From Branchiostoma floridae (lineage: Eukaryota; Chordata; Leptocardii; Amphioxiformes; Branchiostomatidae): a stretch of DNA of 31,789 bases. The notes beneath the pieces were generated by a model that worked only from the letters and a program-made list of their open reading frames with translations, was not told the DNA's origin and ran no database searches. The stretch is taken from assembly GCF_000003815.2 (NCBI RefSeq), contig NC_049995.1:9125802-9157590 (forward strand), written 5' to 3'. The stretch's first letter is position 1, and every line of letters begins with the position of its first letter. Positions 1 through 11,740 of this stretch are shown one piece after another. A program made the position numbers and the translations under genes.

Positions 1-2040
1 GTAAATTCATAAAGGCATTGGTCTGTCCTATATTTAAGTGACAAGGAAATACTGTTTTTTGTTTGAATATTCTAAAGAACATCCAACAAGCTGTTTTGTT
101 GTGTCAATGTAAGAGTAAGGCCCTTTCGGTATGAAAGTGATTTCGCCAAGGAAGGATTTGCAACTATGAGACAGTCCCTCAAGAAACAGCTGAGTGCTAT
201 TTGAAATACTTGGGCAGCTCTATTATTTTTGTGTTATCCTCCAAAGGTATATCACATTATCCAAAACCCAGATTCACAAACACTGGCCAAACAATAAGAT
301 TGTTTTTCTGTTTTTATTTTAATGGAAGTTGGAAATATTATTTTATATTGTACCTTTAAGTCACAATGGCCAAACTTGCACGCTAATATTTATAGTGGAA
401 AAGAGTTGGAAACAAACAAGAATATATTGTGATTGTTTATCTCATGTTTTGAGCCATACCTATTTCCCTGTATGTTTTTACTGAATATGCATGTGTGTGT
501 ACCCATGTATCGGCTGCCATGTATATTAATGTGTATTTGTTTTTATTAGTTGTTGATTGTATTAAGAATAATGCTAGTTATGTAAGTAACATAAAAGCAG
601 AAAGACAAAAAAAATCTAAGTTTGTTTTGTGAAAATACAAAATGTACCCTCTGCATTCAGAGTTAAGTATTCGAAGTCTTCATACACGATTTATATTGGT
701 AGCTGCCAATAGACCTGGTGTATTGGTTACTAAGGTGTCTTTATACCAATGTCTTTCACTGTTGTCCAAGACTGTGCTTGTATTATATTTAATAGTATTA
801 CATGGATCAAAAGTAGAGGACTGCAAGAGATGTATGCTTCTGTTTCTTTCAGATTAAATTGTACTCAAACTTCACATACTAGGCTTGCTTTGTTCATTGT
901 GCTGCAATAACCGTTGTCAATGCCATATGAAACCAAAGAATATTTTCATTTTATTTTCATTAACGCACACATACACGTTTGTACCAAATATACACCCTTC
1001 TCTTGTTATTGGACAGGGTCACATTGTCATGGATCAAAAGCGACTCCTAGCACCCGTTGAAATTATTGCAGGAGAATTGTGTCAGGCAATTGCAATGATG
1101 ATTTTGGTCGCTAGAGGTCCCCACCAGACCTATCTATGTGGTTGTGGATAAAATTTAGCAAATTAGGCTAAACAATCATCCAGGAGAGAGATATTACATT
1201 GAGATAAGGAAAATATCCCCTTACTTGGGTAAATGAAGCCCTAAACTCTCCTGGCAAATAATTCTTCTTGCCATATTTTCTTGAATGTGTAAGTACACAC
1301 TTTATTTTCTTAAGTCTTTTCCAAAGTGGTGCATACTGTATTTGGGGCACATATGATTTGAAAAAAGGACAGTAGAGCAGCGCTTCCACACTTCAAAAAA
1401 TTTCATTCATTCACTCATTTAGGATGAATTCAATACTATACAGTATTTGTGAGTCCAATATTCTAAGCAATTTTGTAACTTGTTGTAGGCATTTCACAAC
1501 TGCTTGTAGATACAATGCCAGCAGGCATAATTTCAATAAGGTTTTAAAGAAGACCTTGATTTATGCAAAAAAAAAAGGATGAAAACATCAAGAATTTGAA
1601 TGTATCCGTGGAGAAAGGCTGCGTAATTCATTCAATTATCTATTTCTATTTTTAGCTTCAGTCCAACAGAATTGTCTAGAGACTTGCCCCAAATCGGGGC
1701 CGCCTATTTTAATTGGGGTGCAATCACGCTTTAATCAAGAAAATATGGTATTTGTGTTTCGCTATCTTCTATGGTGATACAGTTGGAAAGACAAACTGAA
1801 GTATTCAGGAGGCAAAAAATACGAGTGAAGCAAACTGTTATACACATTTATATCTCTGGCCGAGACTTTATTTGACCAAAAAATGGGGGAGGGGGGCAAC
1901 CATTTGTTGCACTTTCCCCACGCTGTACATAAATCTGTACAATCAACAGCATTTTGATGTACATCCAGTTGTTTCTGCCCCAGAGAGAAAGTAGACATTT
2001 CTCTAGAACAGATGACACTGACGTTGTCATGACAATTTGG
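1..2040. other. No gene recognised
   Basis: AT-rich sequence with short, low-information open frames. The longest (885-1151) has an acceptor-like GTTATTGGACAG before GHIVMDQKRLLAPV, but this matches no family I know. Confidence 0.5.
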
Positions 2041-2290
2041 ACATCCACGCCACACTACGATCTACGAGAATAAAAGGAAAACCATCTTGAAAAGCGAGGG
2101 CGGCCATTTTTTAATCTCGCGTGCCGCCGCCCTGTACCAAGTGAACAGTTCAACAATTTGCTAGCCCAGCCTTCCTAGAAAGTGTTGTATTTTTTCAGAA
2201 AATTCCAGGCACCACAGGCTTTTAAGTAGAATACCAACAGCGAGAATTAAGGCTCCGCCCTGAAGGGAGTCGCCAAAATGTTAAATGATG
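2041..2290. promoter_or_regulatory. GC-rich patch, weak promoter candidate
   Basis: GGGCGGCCATTTT (a YY1-like AAAATGGCCGCC on the complement) and GTGCCGCCGCCCTG stand out from AT-rich surroundings. No exon or splice donor is obvious beside it. Confidence 0.2.
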
Positions 2291-5200
2291 CTGGGAAATG
2301 CACTGATGCAAAACAAACATTGAGAATTTTCCACTGAAAATATTCTTCTGTTGTACAGGTATTACATCACCTAAAAATGTACATTATGCTTTTTGAATTT
2401 CAAACTATGGCTTCTCCTGTCAAATGTTTACTACTGGTATTTCACAAATGGTAAAAGAAATTTCCCACCATAAAAATACAAGAGTTGTTAGGCCTTGCTT
2501 TCCTGTATGCTTCGCCTGTTGATACAAGTTTTCAGTGGAAAAGTGCTCAATGAGTGCAACTAGATTTCCTGATCTAAGAAAGCATAATGGACTTTCCTTG
2601 TTCATTCTTGGCGTTCTACCTTTCACATGATCAAACCAACATACTAGAGTTTGCTATACATGTATCTGCCACAGAAAACTCGGTACATGCAAGTTTTTTT
2701 TCCTCACAACACTATCAACATTTACCGTACACCAACCATACCCACCTGCAAACCTTCATTAAAATCCTTACCTCATTTACCAGTGTTGTTGCACTACAAT
2801 TCTCAAAAAATCAACTTTCCAATACATAAGAATTGTATACAAATAAAAATACACAATACAGGCAAGGTGCCGGCAATTTTTTTACAAGGACAGTTAGTAC
2901 AGATATTTCTTATTCATAATCAGAATTGTAGATAACTTTTTGCTCCAACAAAATCCTGACTAGCAGATTGTTCCACAGTATGTATTGTCATATATTGACA
3001 ATTTGGAACAACACGTTGTCATTATTAAGTGATATTTGTATCTCTATGTTTTTGTCATGTCACAGTATCTCTATTTCTTGCTACCTCTCCACTTTTCTGA
3101 ATTGCAAAATGATCATCAGTAATGGCAAACTGTTTACACTTTCTATCATACAAAAAGGCACACAACAAACATAGTAGTACTTCAAAACTGGCTATACGCT
3201 GTTGTTTTTCTTTGACTGGCCATACCGTCGAGGCTATACTCGGAGATTGTTTATTTCGCGTTGTGCATAGTCGGAACACAACGTTATAGGGACGCATTTA
3301 TTAGTGAAAGCACTGCCGAGAGAGGAGCCATGTTGTACAAAAGTTCGGCTAGAAAAATAGAGCTCTCTAACATCTTGTGGAGGACATGTTGTCAGATGTG
3401 TCACAAGATTTTACTCCTTTTGTCTTTATTTTTTTTGGCCACAGGACAGGAATGCTTTGTAAAGCCTTGAAGACGGCAGCGCTTTCACACAAGCTTACAG
3501 TTTCTCTGCTTTTTGTTCAGTTGGAAGCCACAAAATTGGACGCACTAAAAAATACTCCAGAAATATACATGCCTTTTAGTGGTTTGTGTGTGAAAAGCTG
3601 AGAGAACTGTGACATCATGTGGGGTGGGAGGGGGGCTTGTTGAATTAACGCCAGCAATGACTCGTCTAATAGTTTGCTATAGCAAATGGTGGACTTGTTA
3701 ATATAAAATGCAAGGGGGGTTTGGTTTTCCATGACTCCAAAAGACAGTGCGTGGGTAGGGGGGTAGAAATTTAGCTCTAATGTTGACATACTTTAACCAA
3801 ATCCACCACACTTCACGAGTGAGACGATAGTACGGTATTTTCCCAGTTTAGATCAACCCTATTGCCTTGCACACGTGACGGTTTACGGACTGCGAAAAAT
3901 TAATGGTGCACCATTTTAATATTCAAACTTGCTAACGAGATTAAGTAACCACTAAGTACTCTCAACAACCGACTACCTCAACAGTTAGCTTACATCATTT
4001 TTGTCCTCCTTAAAACTAAATCTTAGTCTCTCCCAACGATGTCGGGACACAAGGTGAATTACATCATACAGTATTTTTTTTCCAAAAATGAGAAATTAAC
4101 GCCATTGCACATTGTTGTAACAACTCCAATGCACATCCCATTTCGATTATTCAGAAAACTGTACAATTATTATACACATACCAGTAATAATAATGAAGAT
4201 AATAATAATAATACATTCACTGAAATTCTTCCGAAAAACTCCATATTATAATACTCGTCCACTGGCGAAGAAAAGTTGATCATAACATTTTTTTAAAGCC
4301 TGGGTGCTTCAAATGGTTTTAGAATCTCAGCAGCAAATGTAAATTACAGACCTATATTTGTAGATATGTATCTAATATATGCACCTGTCAATGAAGATCC
4401 CAGGGGGGGTTATTGGATGGGGGTAGACCACATTGGTTCCAACACTGTTTTATTATATGCAGAGGTTTCCAAGTTCAGATTGAGCAAATATCAAATAATG
4501 CAGATGATAATCTGTGTGTGCCTGAATTTTACGTATAATCGTGTTTGAAAAAATGGGAAATTTGACACAACGTCAAATTCCGCTCTATGCCCCCTATCTG
4601 GATTTTCACTGATAGGTGCAGAATATGTAACACTAAAGAGTAGAGTGAAAATACAAGCTTGAAACTCAAATAGTCATTTTCTTTATGTAACTAGAGTATG
4701 TATGGTACTTAACATGACAAGATCAACAATTGTTTACAGTCTTGATGCTATGTTGTGTTGTGTTGTGTAGCAGCAATAACGAACTAGCATTCTCGTTATA
4801 ATTAATGCACTTTCAGTGATTGTGCTAGGTGTACATGTACTGAGCTAGCCTGTCCACAATATATCCCACAACGCAAACCATGCCCTGCGTTCCTTGCAAA
4901 AGTGATATACCTTCAGTAATACTGATCAAAGAATATCTGCTTATATTTCAGACTGTAGAAATATTTAAACATGTTTTCTAAGGAAACATGATTAAAATGT
5001 AACTTAGCAATACTGGCTTTTGAATTTTGAGTACTTGATCCCATGTTGTTTACTGGGCGATTTAGGGTTTTCAAAAGAGGGAGGGGGGCACAATTCTTAT
5101 AATGATATGTTTTCTAAAAGTAGCTCTACGTTAATATGATTCTCAATGGCTTCAAAATAGTAATTTACACTTTCTGGTCATTTTTAAGCATCACTTTTAC

Positions 5201-5800
5201 AAAGAAGCCTCGAGGACGGAGAAGCAGGAAAATAGAAAGCTGCACAAAAAAGTGAAAATGGCATCGAAACCATTCAACAATCCACAAGAGGTTTAAGAGA
5301 GGTGTACATAAAAATGTGCTCATTTGCAATACAAACATTTGGCTAATTTTAATGTAGAACTTTTACACAATGCAGATATCTCTGCAATACAGTAAATTTG
5401 ACACGGAAAATCTTGGCTGATATTTGAGGTAAGAAAAAAAATTACTCAAAATGCCTGATTACGAAACGAGTGGATCATACCACTATTGTTGTGGGTAAGA
5501 TGTTTATATCTCCTGTACATCGGTGGTCCCTCCCATCCCTTTCATACACACAAAATGGACTTGTCCGTTAAAATTTAACATTCATGTAGTGCACTTCTGG
5601 AGAAAATTTGTCAACTGTTCAATGTCTTTCACACATGATATGCATTTTGTTCAAGCATTTCGAAACAATCCCCTTTCAAAACACACATCACACTATAGGA
5701 ATGAAAAATATAAACGTCATTTGTAAATTTTTACCGTCAAAGGGGGGAGGGGGGCCAAATGTGAAGAACGGGGTAATAAAACTACATCAATTGGAACAAT
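2291..5800. other. No gene recognised; G-run tracts
   Basis: Contains G-run tracts GGGGTGGGAGGGGGG (about 3621), GGGAGGGGGG (about 5082) and GGGGGGAGGGGGG (about 5740), and an AAT microsatellite. The open frames look random. Part of 5.0-5.8 kb may be distal 3' UTR of the phosphatase gene. Confidence 0.45.
4184..4213. repeat. (AAT)n microsatellite
   Basis: Runs of AATAATAAT interrupted by GAAGAT. Confidence 0.7.
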
Positions 5801-5842
5801 CCATTTGTAATTACCCACAGACAAAAATGGACTGGTCCCATT

Positions 5843-5848
5843 TTTATT
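5843..5848 (-). terminator. Candidate poly(A) signal AATAAA for PTP4A
   Basis: A minus-strand AATAAA lies about 75 nt beyond the stop codon. It is followed by a U/GU-rich stretch (TTTTTGTCTGTGGG) at a suitable distance for cleavage near 5.82 kb. PRL genes often have long 3' UTRs, so more distal sites remain possible. Confidence 0.4.
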
Positions 5849-5922
5849 TTCTACAAAGGGCAGGACCGTTTCATTAGTAAGACGGGGGTGGAAGGGTGCA
5901 CGCTGAAGGAAGGAGTGGTCAG

Positions 5923-6040
5923 CTACTGGACACAACAGTTGTTTTTCCCCCCATTCCTGGTGATGATCTTCAGTCTGGACTTTGGCCTATACTTCTCCAG
6001 GAAATTCAGTTGCTTGGCATTGATGGCTCCACGACGTTTA
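5923..6040 (-). CDS. PTP4A: PTP4A last coding exon with CCVQ prenylation box
   Basis: The acceptor is CTTGTTCCCTCTTGTAG (through 6041). After the split Asp codon come 38 codons from [10 protein letters not shown] to KNNCCVQ, then TAG at 5925-5923. The basic stretch and the Cys-Cys-Val-Gln end are the membrane-targeting part of PRLs. CCVQ is also the ending found in vertebrate PTP4A2. The 3' UTR follows towards lower coordinates. Confidence 0.95.
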
Positions 6041-9000
6041 CTACAAGAGGGAACAAGAAAGATAGTCAGCAAACAATGCATAACCCCCAATATCTGCTTG
6101 GAAATAAGCTAATTACCAAACCCCGAAACTACATGGCCTGCTCCACAATAACGGGAATATAGGGGTGATTTCTGAAATCATTACATCTATTATTATCAGC
6201 TACCGCGAAATGAAAAACCAACAACAATGTGCATCATCGTGTAACTGAGTGCAGACAACATGTCAAACTACATAAGAATGCGGCAAACGAAAATAGAGAT
6301 ACAGATGCAAACAGTCTCATCATATCTACAGATCACAATACTAACCTCCGACGACAGAGTAATAAAATAATCTCATACCTGAACATATGTAGAATTCAAT
6401 GTTACAACCTTATCCATTACAGATGTTAGTGACTCTCCCCTTCCCTGAACGTCCCTTAATTAATCCCAACTAAATCCCTCCCACAAGGGGTTATTGGTCG
6501 CCCCCATTACATGGAGACTATGCTACACTAGATCTACTTTCAAGAGGGGGCAACATGGTCATAAAATTTCAGGCATTATGAACTTGGAAATATACATAGA
6601 TGAGATGAAAAAGCGCCCTCTACTCACTCTCTGATGTACTGCACTGCGTCTTCAAATTTCATTCCGCTTTCCATCAAGGCCAGAGCAACGAGAACAGGCG
6701 CTCTGAAAATAAACAAAACAACATCATGTTAATCAATGTTACAGGGATTTGTCCAAAGAGGGGTCTCTGCCCCATGCTCTAACCTAAACATGGCGAGCAT
6801 AGAATTCAGATTGACCAAGGATGCTACTTGGTCACATGAGGCCACAGATTTAAACTGTCTGACAGTTATTTCTACCTCAGGAAGCCTAACAAGGTCCTAT
6901 TTTAGCTTCAGTTGCCTAAAACTCCAAAATGTCGAAGATGGGAAAAACCCACACCCTCCAAGACTCCACTCCCTCATCCCCCCGTGCAATCTCTCTCTTT
7001 TCTCTAGCAAAAGCCCCGCAAGCTATGCATGCTCATAGGCAGGTAAGTTCAGAACACCCACACACACACAAAAGGGTATACCCCAACAGAATTATCAATA
7101 ATTTGTCTGTTGACAGTGCTGTTATCGACAATCTGTTCTTTTGCTTTGAAATCCACTCAAAAACATGAGCAGGGACCATTTCAGAGGGTAGAAGCTTACA
7201 GCAGTATGTATCTACTGAAACTCTTTATACTTATAAGTTATAGCAAAGGATGACAAAGAGTTGTGCAGACAACTAGTCAAGTAAAGATTCCAAGTGTGCT
7301 AGACAGAGTGAGTGAATTTTCACCATTTTCGTGCCAGACACCCACTAGAAAATTGCATCAATGGTAATCGCTGGTCAAAATTATCTATCAACTCCCACCC
7401 TCCCCCCCCAAAAAATCCTAGCTATGGACATGCCATGATTACACTTGAAGATATTACACACACCTCCCCAGTCCAGCCACACAGTGAATAGCGATACAGC
7501 TCCCAGGGTCTTCACGGAAGCGAGTCTTCAGTAAGTTGAACCACTCGTCCACAATGTTGTTAGGTGGGGGGGCTCCATCATCAAAAGGCCAGTCCTATAA
7601 AAAACAGAAAACACACGGTACAATTATGAAATGTGTCCTGACTATGCATGATGTACAAAATTACTAATAAAGTGGTGGACGTACCGACTGATAAGTATCT
7701 AGCACCAGCTTAGACAAGAAAAAAAAAATGTCAGCTCTCAAGTACCAGAGTTATCAACCTAGGATTAAATGTGCTCAAAAGTTTGTTATGCTTCTGAAGG
7801 AAAACATATTGTTTTTGCTTGCCTACCGACCTGCGTTCTTTTTCTTTCTTTCGTTGTCAGCCAATCAAAACACGACTGCTGACATCAGTAAGCTAAAACA
7901 TTATGTACCTTAAAAATCGCCATGATACCCAGTTGGCAGTGCAATCGCCTATGACACAACAGCAAGAAAATTTGAACCCCTATGATAAAGTCCTAGCTAA
8001 AGGCCTGTTCAAATCTACATACATATAACAATGATACACAATTTAGTCTTTAACTAGCAAATAGTATGCCATGTCATACACAGACAAACACACACACACA
8101 CAAACACATTGGCACACAACTTGGTCTTTACATATCAAATAGTACAATATGTGGTTGTCCTAAACAGTTAATCTCCAAGCAGATCCTATTATGGCATAAG
8201 ATAGTACCAAACTGGCCAAGGAGTTTAGTCAGCCAATAGGTGTACATTTGCCATGTAGCAAAACACACTCTTAAGCCGGCTTCACTCCTCTGACAGCTTT
8301 TGATACTATCCTTATGCTACCGTAGGATCTGCTTGGAGATTACTAAACAGTGGCTGTCCTCTGTACTCACACAAACATGGATGCCTTCCTTCTCCAATGG
8401 CTCAATGCTGTAGGTGGGCTCACATACTCTCACCAACTCCTTCACATTGTGATTTTTCAGCTCCTGCAGACGCAAAATAAAAAGAACATGCAAACTTTTG
8501 ATCAACAATAAAGGTTTTTTTTTTAAGGGTTCCGGTGCATAATTATGTACAATGACAAAAGGAATATATCAGTGTGTCTCAGAGCTAAAATAGTGTGTTG
8601 AGTGTGCTAAGAGTAAGAAAAACGAGTTGGCTAAGAAATTAATTTCATGCTATGATCAGTATGATGCCTACTGTAAATTCATTTTTTATTTAAAGGTATG
8701 CAATTTTGTGGTAGGACAGGAAAGAATTTTTTTAGTTCATAGTTGAGACCATTCTATAGTACAGAACATGCAATACATTTGAAACGTGTATTCAGAGTAC
8801 CATGATTTCGGAGTGGAGAGGTCTTTGTAACAACATTGAAAATAAACTGACTGCTTGTAACATTTTAAGCAATACTATCTCTTGAGACTAGCAGCTTTGC
8901 TTCAATAATTCCTTTAAAGCTATCTCTCTTTCCCTTCCCTGATTTTCTCCCCTGAAATTTCTCCCTCCCCCCCAAACCTTCAAATGGTATAGCCCTTGAG

Positions 9001-9138
9001 TGGTACAACTGTACGGAAGAAACCACCTACCTCGATGTATTTGGGGAGGTTGGAGTTGGAGGGGCGGTCCATGATCAGGAACCTCATGCCCTTATGTTCA
9101 AGCACCACGGGCGGAGCCGGTCTGTTTAGCCTTGCCAT
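5923..9138 (-). CDS. PTP4A: PTP4A/PRL-type protein tyrosine phosphatase, complete, five coding exons
   Basis: Joining 9138-9031, 8463-8371, 7594-7464, 6702-6628 and 6040-5923 gives 525 nt: 174 codons plus TAG. This is close to the usual 173 residues of vertebrate PRL phosphatases. Visible landmarks are the start [14 protein letters not shown] with the regulatory Cys about residue 50, the general-acid loop WPFDDG (Asp about 73), and the P-loop HCVAGLGRA. In the P-loop the catalytic Cys is about 105, the Arg about 111, and the following residue is the Ala typical of PRLs. The C-terminus has a basic stretch ([14 protein letters not shown]) and ends NNCCVQ, a CAAX-type farnesylation signal. The family are membrane-attached dual-specificity phosphatases that bind CNNM magnesium transporters and affect growth. 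All introns are GT-AG, with phases 0, 0, 2 and 2. I see no frameshift or lost key residue, so I judge the gene intact. It looks like the single invertebrate form, so I do not assign it to PTP4A1, 2 or 3. Confidence 0.95.
6628..6702 (-). CDS. PTP4A: PTP4A coding exon 4 (helix after the P-loop)
   Basis: The acceptor is ATTTTCAG (through 6703) and the donor is GTGAGT (6627-6622). The first base completes the P-loop Arg codon, followed by 24 codons from [12 protein letters not shown] to DAVQYIR. The last two bases (GA) join the T of the next exon to give Asp. The segment is highly PRL-like (vertebrate forms read [20 protein letters not shown]). Confidence 0.95.
7464..7594 (-). CDS. PTP4A: PTP4A catalytic exon (43 codons plus 2 nt)
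   Basis: The acceptor is TTTTTTATAG and the donor is GTGTGTGT (from 7463). The exon encodes [21 protein letters not shown] and [11 protein letters not shown], and its last two bases (AG) start the P-loop Arg codon. It therefore carries both the general acid (WPFDDG) and the catalytic Cys (HCVAGLGR). The intron ends in phase 2, so the Arg codon is split AG|A with the next exon. Confidence 0.95.
8036..8144. repeat. 78-bp-period imperfect direct repeat with CA microsatellite
   Basis: Near-identical 31-base segments (ACACAATTTAGTCTTTAACT... and ACACAACTTGGTCTTTACAT...) start at 8036 and 8114, with a (CA)n run between. They lie in PTP4A intron 2 next to the fold-back element. Confidence 0.5.
8160..8351. 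mobile_element. 174-bp fold-back MITE with 20-bp perfect TIRs and a 9-bp target duplication
   Basis: The perfect terminal inverted repeat TAATCTCCAAGCAGATCCTA (8169-8188) has its reverse complement at 8323-8342. The direct 9-bp repeat CTAAACAGT flanks it at 8160-8168 and 8343-8351. The arms stay similar inward to about 8230 and 8273, so most of the element folds on itself. Target duplications of 9 bp are typical of Mutator-like elements; that class is inferred. It has no coding capacity. It lies in PTP4A intron 2, 19 bases from the exon 2 donor. Confidence 0.85.
8371..8463 (-). CDS. PTP4A: PTP4A coding exon 2 (31 codons)
   Basis: The exon runs from the acceptor GTCTGCAG (through 8464) to the donor GTGAGT (8370-8365) and is phase 0 at both ends. 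It encodes [10 protein letters not shown] to EGIHVC and carries the VRVCE Cys that in PRLs can form a disulfide with the catalytic Cys. The last residue before the intron is Cys where vertebrate PRLs have Leu before the DWPFDDG loop. A transposon-like fold-back element lies just inside the following intron (8169-8342). Confidence 0.93.
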
Positions 9139-9180
9139 GGCAACGGACTTCTCTCAACCAATCGCAGCTTTCACGCTGAC
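9031..9180 (-). CDS. PTP4A: PTP4A exon with start codon (coding 9138-9031)
   Basis: The ATG at 9138-9136 sits in a good context (GTTGCCATGG) and opens 36 codons, [10 protein letters not shown] to PKYIE, ending GAG before the donor GTAGGT (9030-9025). Upstream, at 9186-9181, the minus strand reads TTTCAG after a C/T-rich stretch. This is a plausible 3' splice site that would make 9180-9139 a 42-nt leader spliced to an upstream non-coding exon. If that site is not used, transcription may start in the GC-rich sequence at 9.18-9.46 kb. Confidence 0.9.
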
Positions 9181-11329
9181 CTGAAACGACACGGACGGGG
9201 TGTCGCTACCACACGGGAGACGGGCGGCGCCCTTTCTGACGGACTGTCGAAGAGAATTCTAGTAAGGCAGGGGGTTTCGCTACCCGTAATCGAAATTACC
9301 CCATTCCAAAGTGATTCTGGGAAGAGGAGGGAATGGCTGGCCCGAAATGGCAACAAGGTGCGGCAACAAAGGGGGGTCGTTATTGCTGGGCACGGGAGGC
9401 ACAGTTCGGTGGAACGTTCACGCGTCGTGTTGTGCCCTGCAGTACTCCGCACTGTCCTTCACAAACGCCATAAATGTCACACCAAGGCAGCCAAAGAACT
9501 GCGGAGAAAACCAGAGATAAACAACGGTTAGGAAGATGTCATTCGGTAATACCTGTCACATTATCCACGATCTTCGGCCGTATGGATGGAAGGTCGGCCA
9601 TATTTCAGATCGACAGAGGGTTGCGCGTATTTTTCACATGAAAACAGTCCCTGGCACATATCAGCTATACTTTGTACCTTATACAATTTCTGTGCAATTA
9701 AGTTATTATTATAAGCGAGGCTCGGGCGATAGCCGCATACTAGCGTCCGATTGATTTTCGCGCAATGTGACAGGGGTATAAGAAATACAAATGGTTAAGG
9801 CCTATGTCACATTTCCAAACCGAGGTCCAGTCAGGCAGCTTTTGGGAACGAAAAGTATGATATAAAAGGCACCAAACTACACAAGATGTAAAGAGAATAG
9901 TCCTGGGCATTATTTGTGTACGTATATACATTTCTATTTTTGGTTTCCACAAAAAGTCTGACAGGGCCAGTTTGGAAATTTGACGTAAGCCTAACCAGTG
10001 CTTGAAGTAATATTTTTTTTGTTACATGCAAAAAATAATAATTTTTTTTTCTAGGGTCTACGAATCCTTTTTTTTTTAGAACTGAATTGTGAAGGAGATA
10101 CAAAAGTAATTATTTTTGTTACAAGACAAGGAAACTACATACATGTACAGCCAGACAAATTGACCTTAAAATTTTGGGGTTAATCCCCAGAAATGGGATC
10201 ATTTCATAAGTTATAAAACGGCTACAACAAAAAAGAAGTATCTATCATGAAATGATGCTCAATGATTTTCAATACTCATAAGAGGTACATGTGTGTTCGT
10301 TTTCTTCCCTCTTTACTGCAATGTAACACTATTCTAGAAACTTTCACGGTGGTTGTATTCTCACACTGACAACTCCATTGTGAATTTACGACGCCAAGAA
10401 TCTATCTTCTTCTATGACTTCTATATACTGTATTACAGCATTGTTTTGACACTGTGGAAACCACATTTTCACTCTTACCATGAAAAAAAAAACAGCCACA
10501 AAAGTACACAAATTTACAGTATACCATTTTCATGATGTACATGTAACTGGTACAAGGCAACACTACATGTATGTACACATACATAGTTGTTTACAAAAGA
10601 TTACACCCAACCATCAATACTACATAAACAGACAACATGAGTTCGTTGACCCCATCTTTTCCTTCATAACATGTCTATAGATACTGCTTAATTTCTAGCA
10701 AGTAATAAATGAATCGTTACCTTTCAAAAAACCTTAGAGCTATACACAAAACATTCAAATGCCCAAACAGAAACTAAGAGTGTCCGAACACAAACGTGTT
10801 ACCAGCTTGACATGTCACGATGCACCCGTTCAGATAAACACTTCTACACAAGCCTGGCTAAAAATACCCCTGTACACATACCAAAACAAACCCGCATATT
10901 TACCTTGGCCCCCTATCTCCCCTCTACTTCCCTATTCAAAGCCTAAACAGTTGCCAATACAAGTACTAGATTGCTACATTCCCTTGGTGTAAAGTATGTG
11001 AAATATATCTATCTGTGCATAATCAGTACGTTTAAAACTTTAGCTATGCCGGGTATTGCATACCGTTCATATTGTAAGGGCCGTAACCAATTTCCTGTAT
11101 GCTAGCTACAGTTGGTGTTAGCAAGAAATTCCAGGGTAATTTTTGTAAGAAATTTGAGCTTTCAGTCACAGAAAAATTTGTTTATATCTTCCTGAGGTCA
11201 TTTTTCATATAGTTCATTAGTTGTTACTCTTCTTTTTAAACGGGCTGTCTCTAGGACCCGTCTTGGGACGGAAATTTGCTTGTTTCCCGTCCATCCCAAA
11301 AATCTGAACTTCATGAGATGAAATTGTAG
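9181..11329. other. Inferred first intron of PTP4A, start: GC-rich then AT-rich
   Basis: 9181-9460 is richer in CG (GGGCGGCGCC, CACACGGGAGACGGG) and could be a proximal promoter. Further on are poly-T runs near 10.0 kb and many TACATGTA words. No exon recognised. Confidence 0.4.
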
Positions 11330-11740
11330 CCTGGGTACCATCTGGATATATAGTAGTTTGCTCTGACGTTTTTCATACACTATATAAACAGTTGCTTCTC
11401 ACTCTTTTATTATACACTATATGCAGTTGCTTCTCTGCTATTCTGTCTGGGAACCTTGACATATCTAACGTCTGGAATCGTCCAAATTTGGGACGAAGGC
11501 ACTGACACGAGTGAATTAGGGAATGGGTTCAAGCGCTCGCTCAAAAAGGCGTTTCAACACCCAAAATGCCCTCCGTCCGCTTGTAGGAGGCATGTTGTCA
11601 TCCAATGAGTGCTGTAAAACTCATTTTTGCGCATTAACTGACATCATCGCCAAAGGGTTTGAATGCACAGATCCCCAGATGGGTAGCACAAGCAAACATA
11701 GGAGTGAACTACTACCCGGATAGTACCCATGATAATGTAA
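11330..11740. mobile_element. About 400-bp inverted-repeat element with internal tandem duplication
   Basis: CCTGGGTACCATCTGG...AGTAGTTTGCTC (from about 11331) is mirrored at 11700-11735 by GAGTGAACTACTACCCGGAT...GTACCCATG, an imperfect inverted pair of about 36 bases. Inside, ACACTATATAAACAGTTGCTTCTC is repeated almost exactly about 37 bases later (ACACTATATGCAGTTGCTTCTC). No target duplication is clear. Confidence 0.4.

Noticed and set aside
1000-1151. Possible exon after GTTATTGGACAG with frame GHIVMDQKRLLAPV
   Set aside because: The acceptor is passable, but there is no matching donor and no recognisable protein.
7920-7985. tRNA-like segment (CCCAGTTGGCAGTGC...TTTGAACCCC)
   Set aside because: The A-box-like part reads on the plus strand but the B-box-like part only on the minus strand. 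No cloverleaf can be formed.
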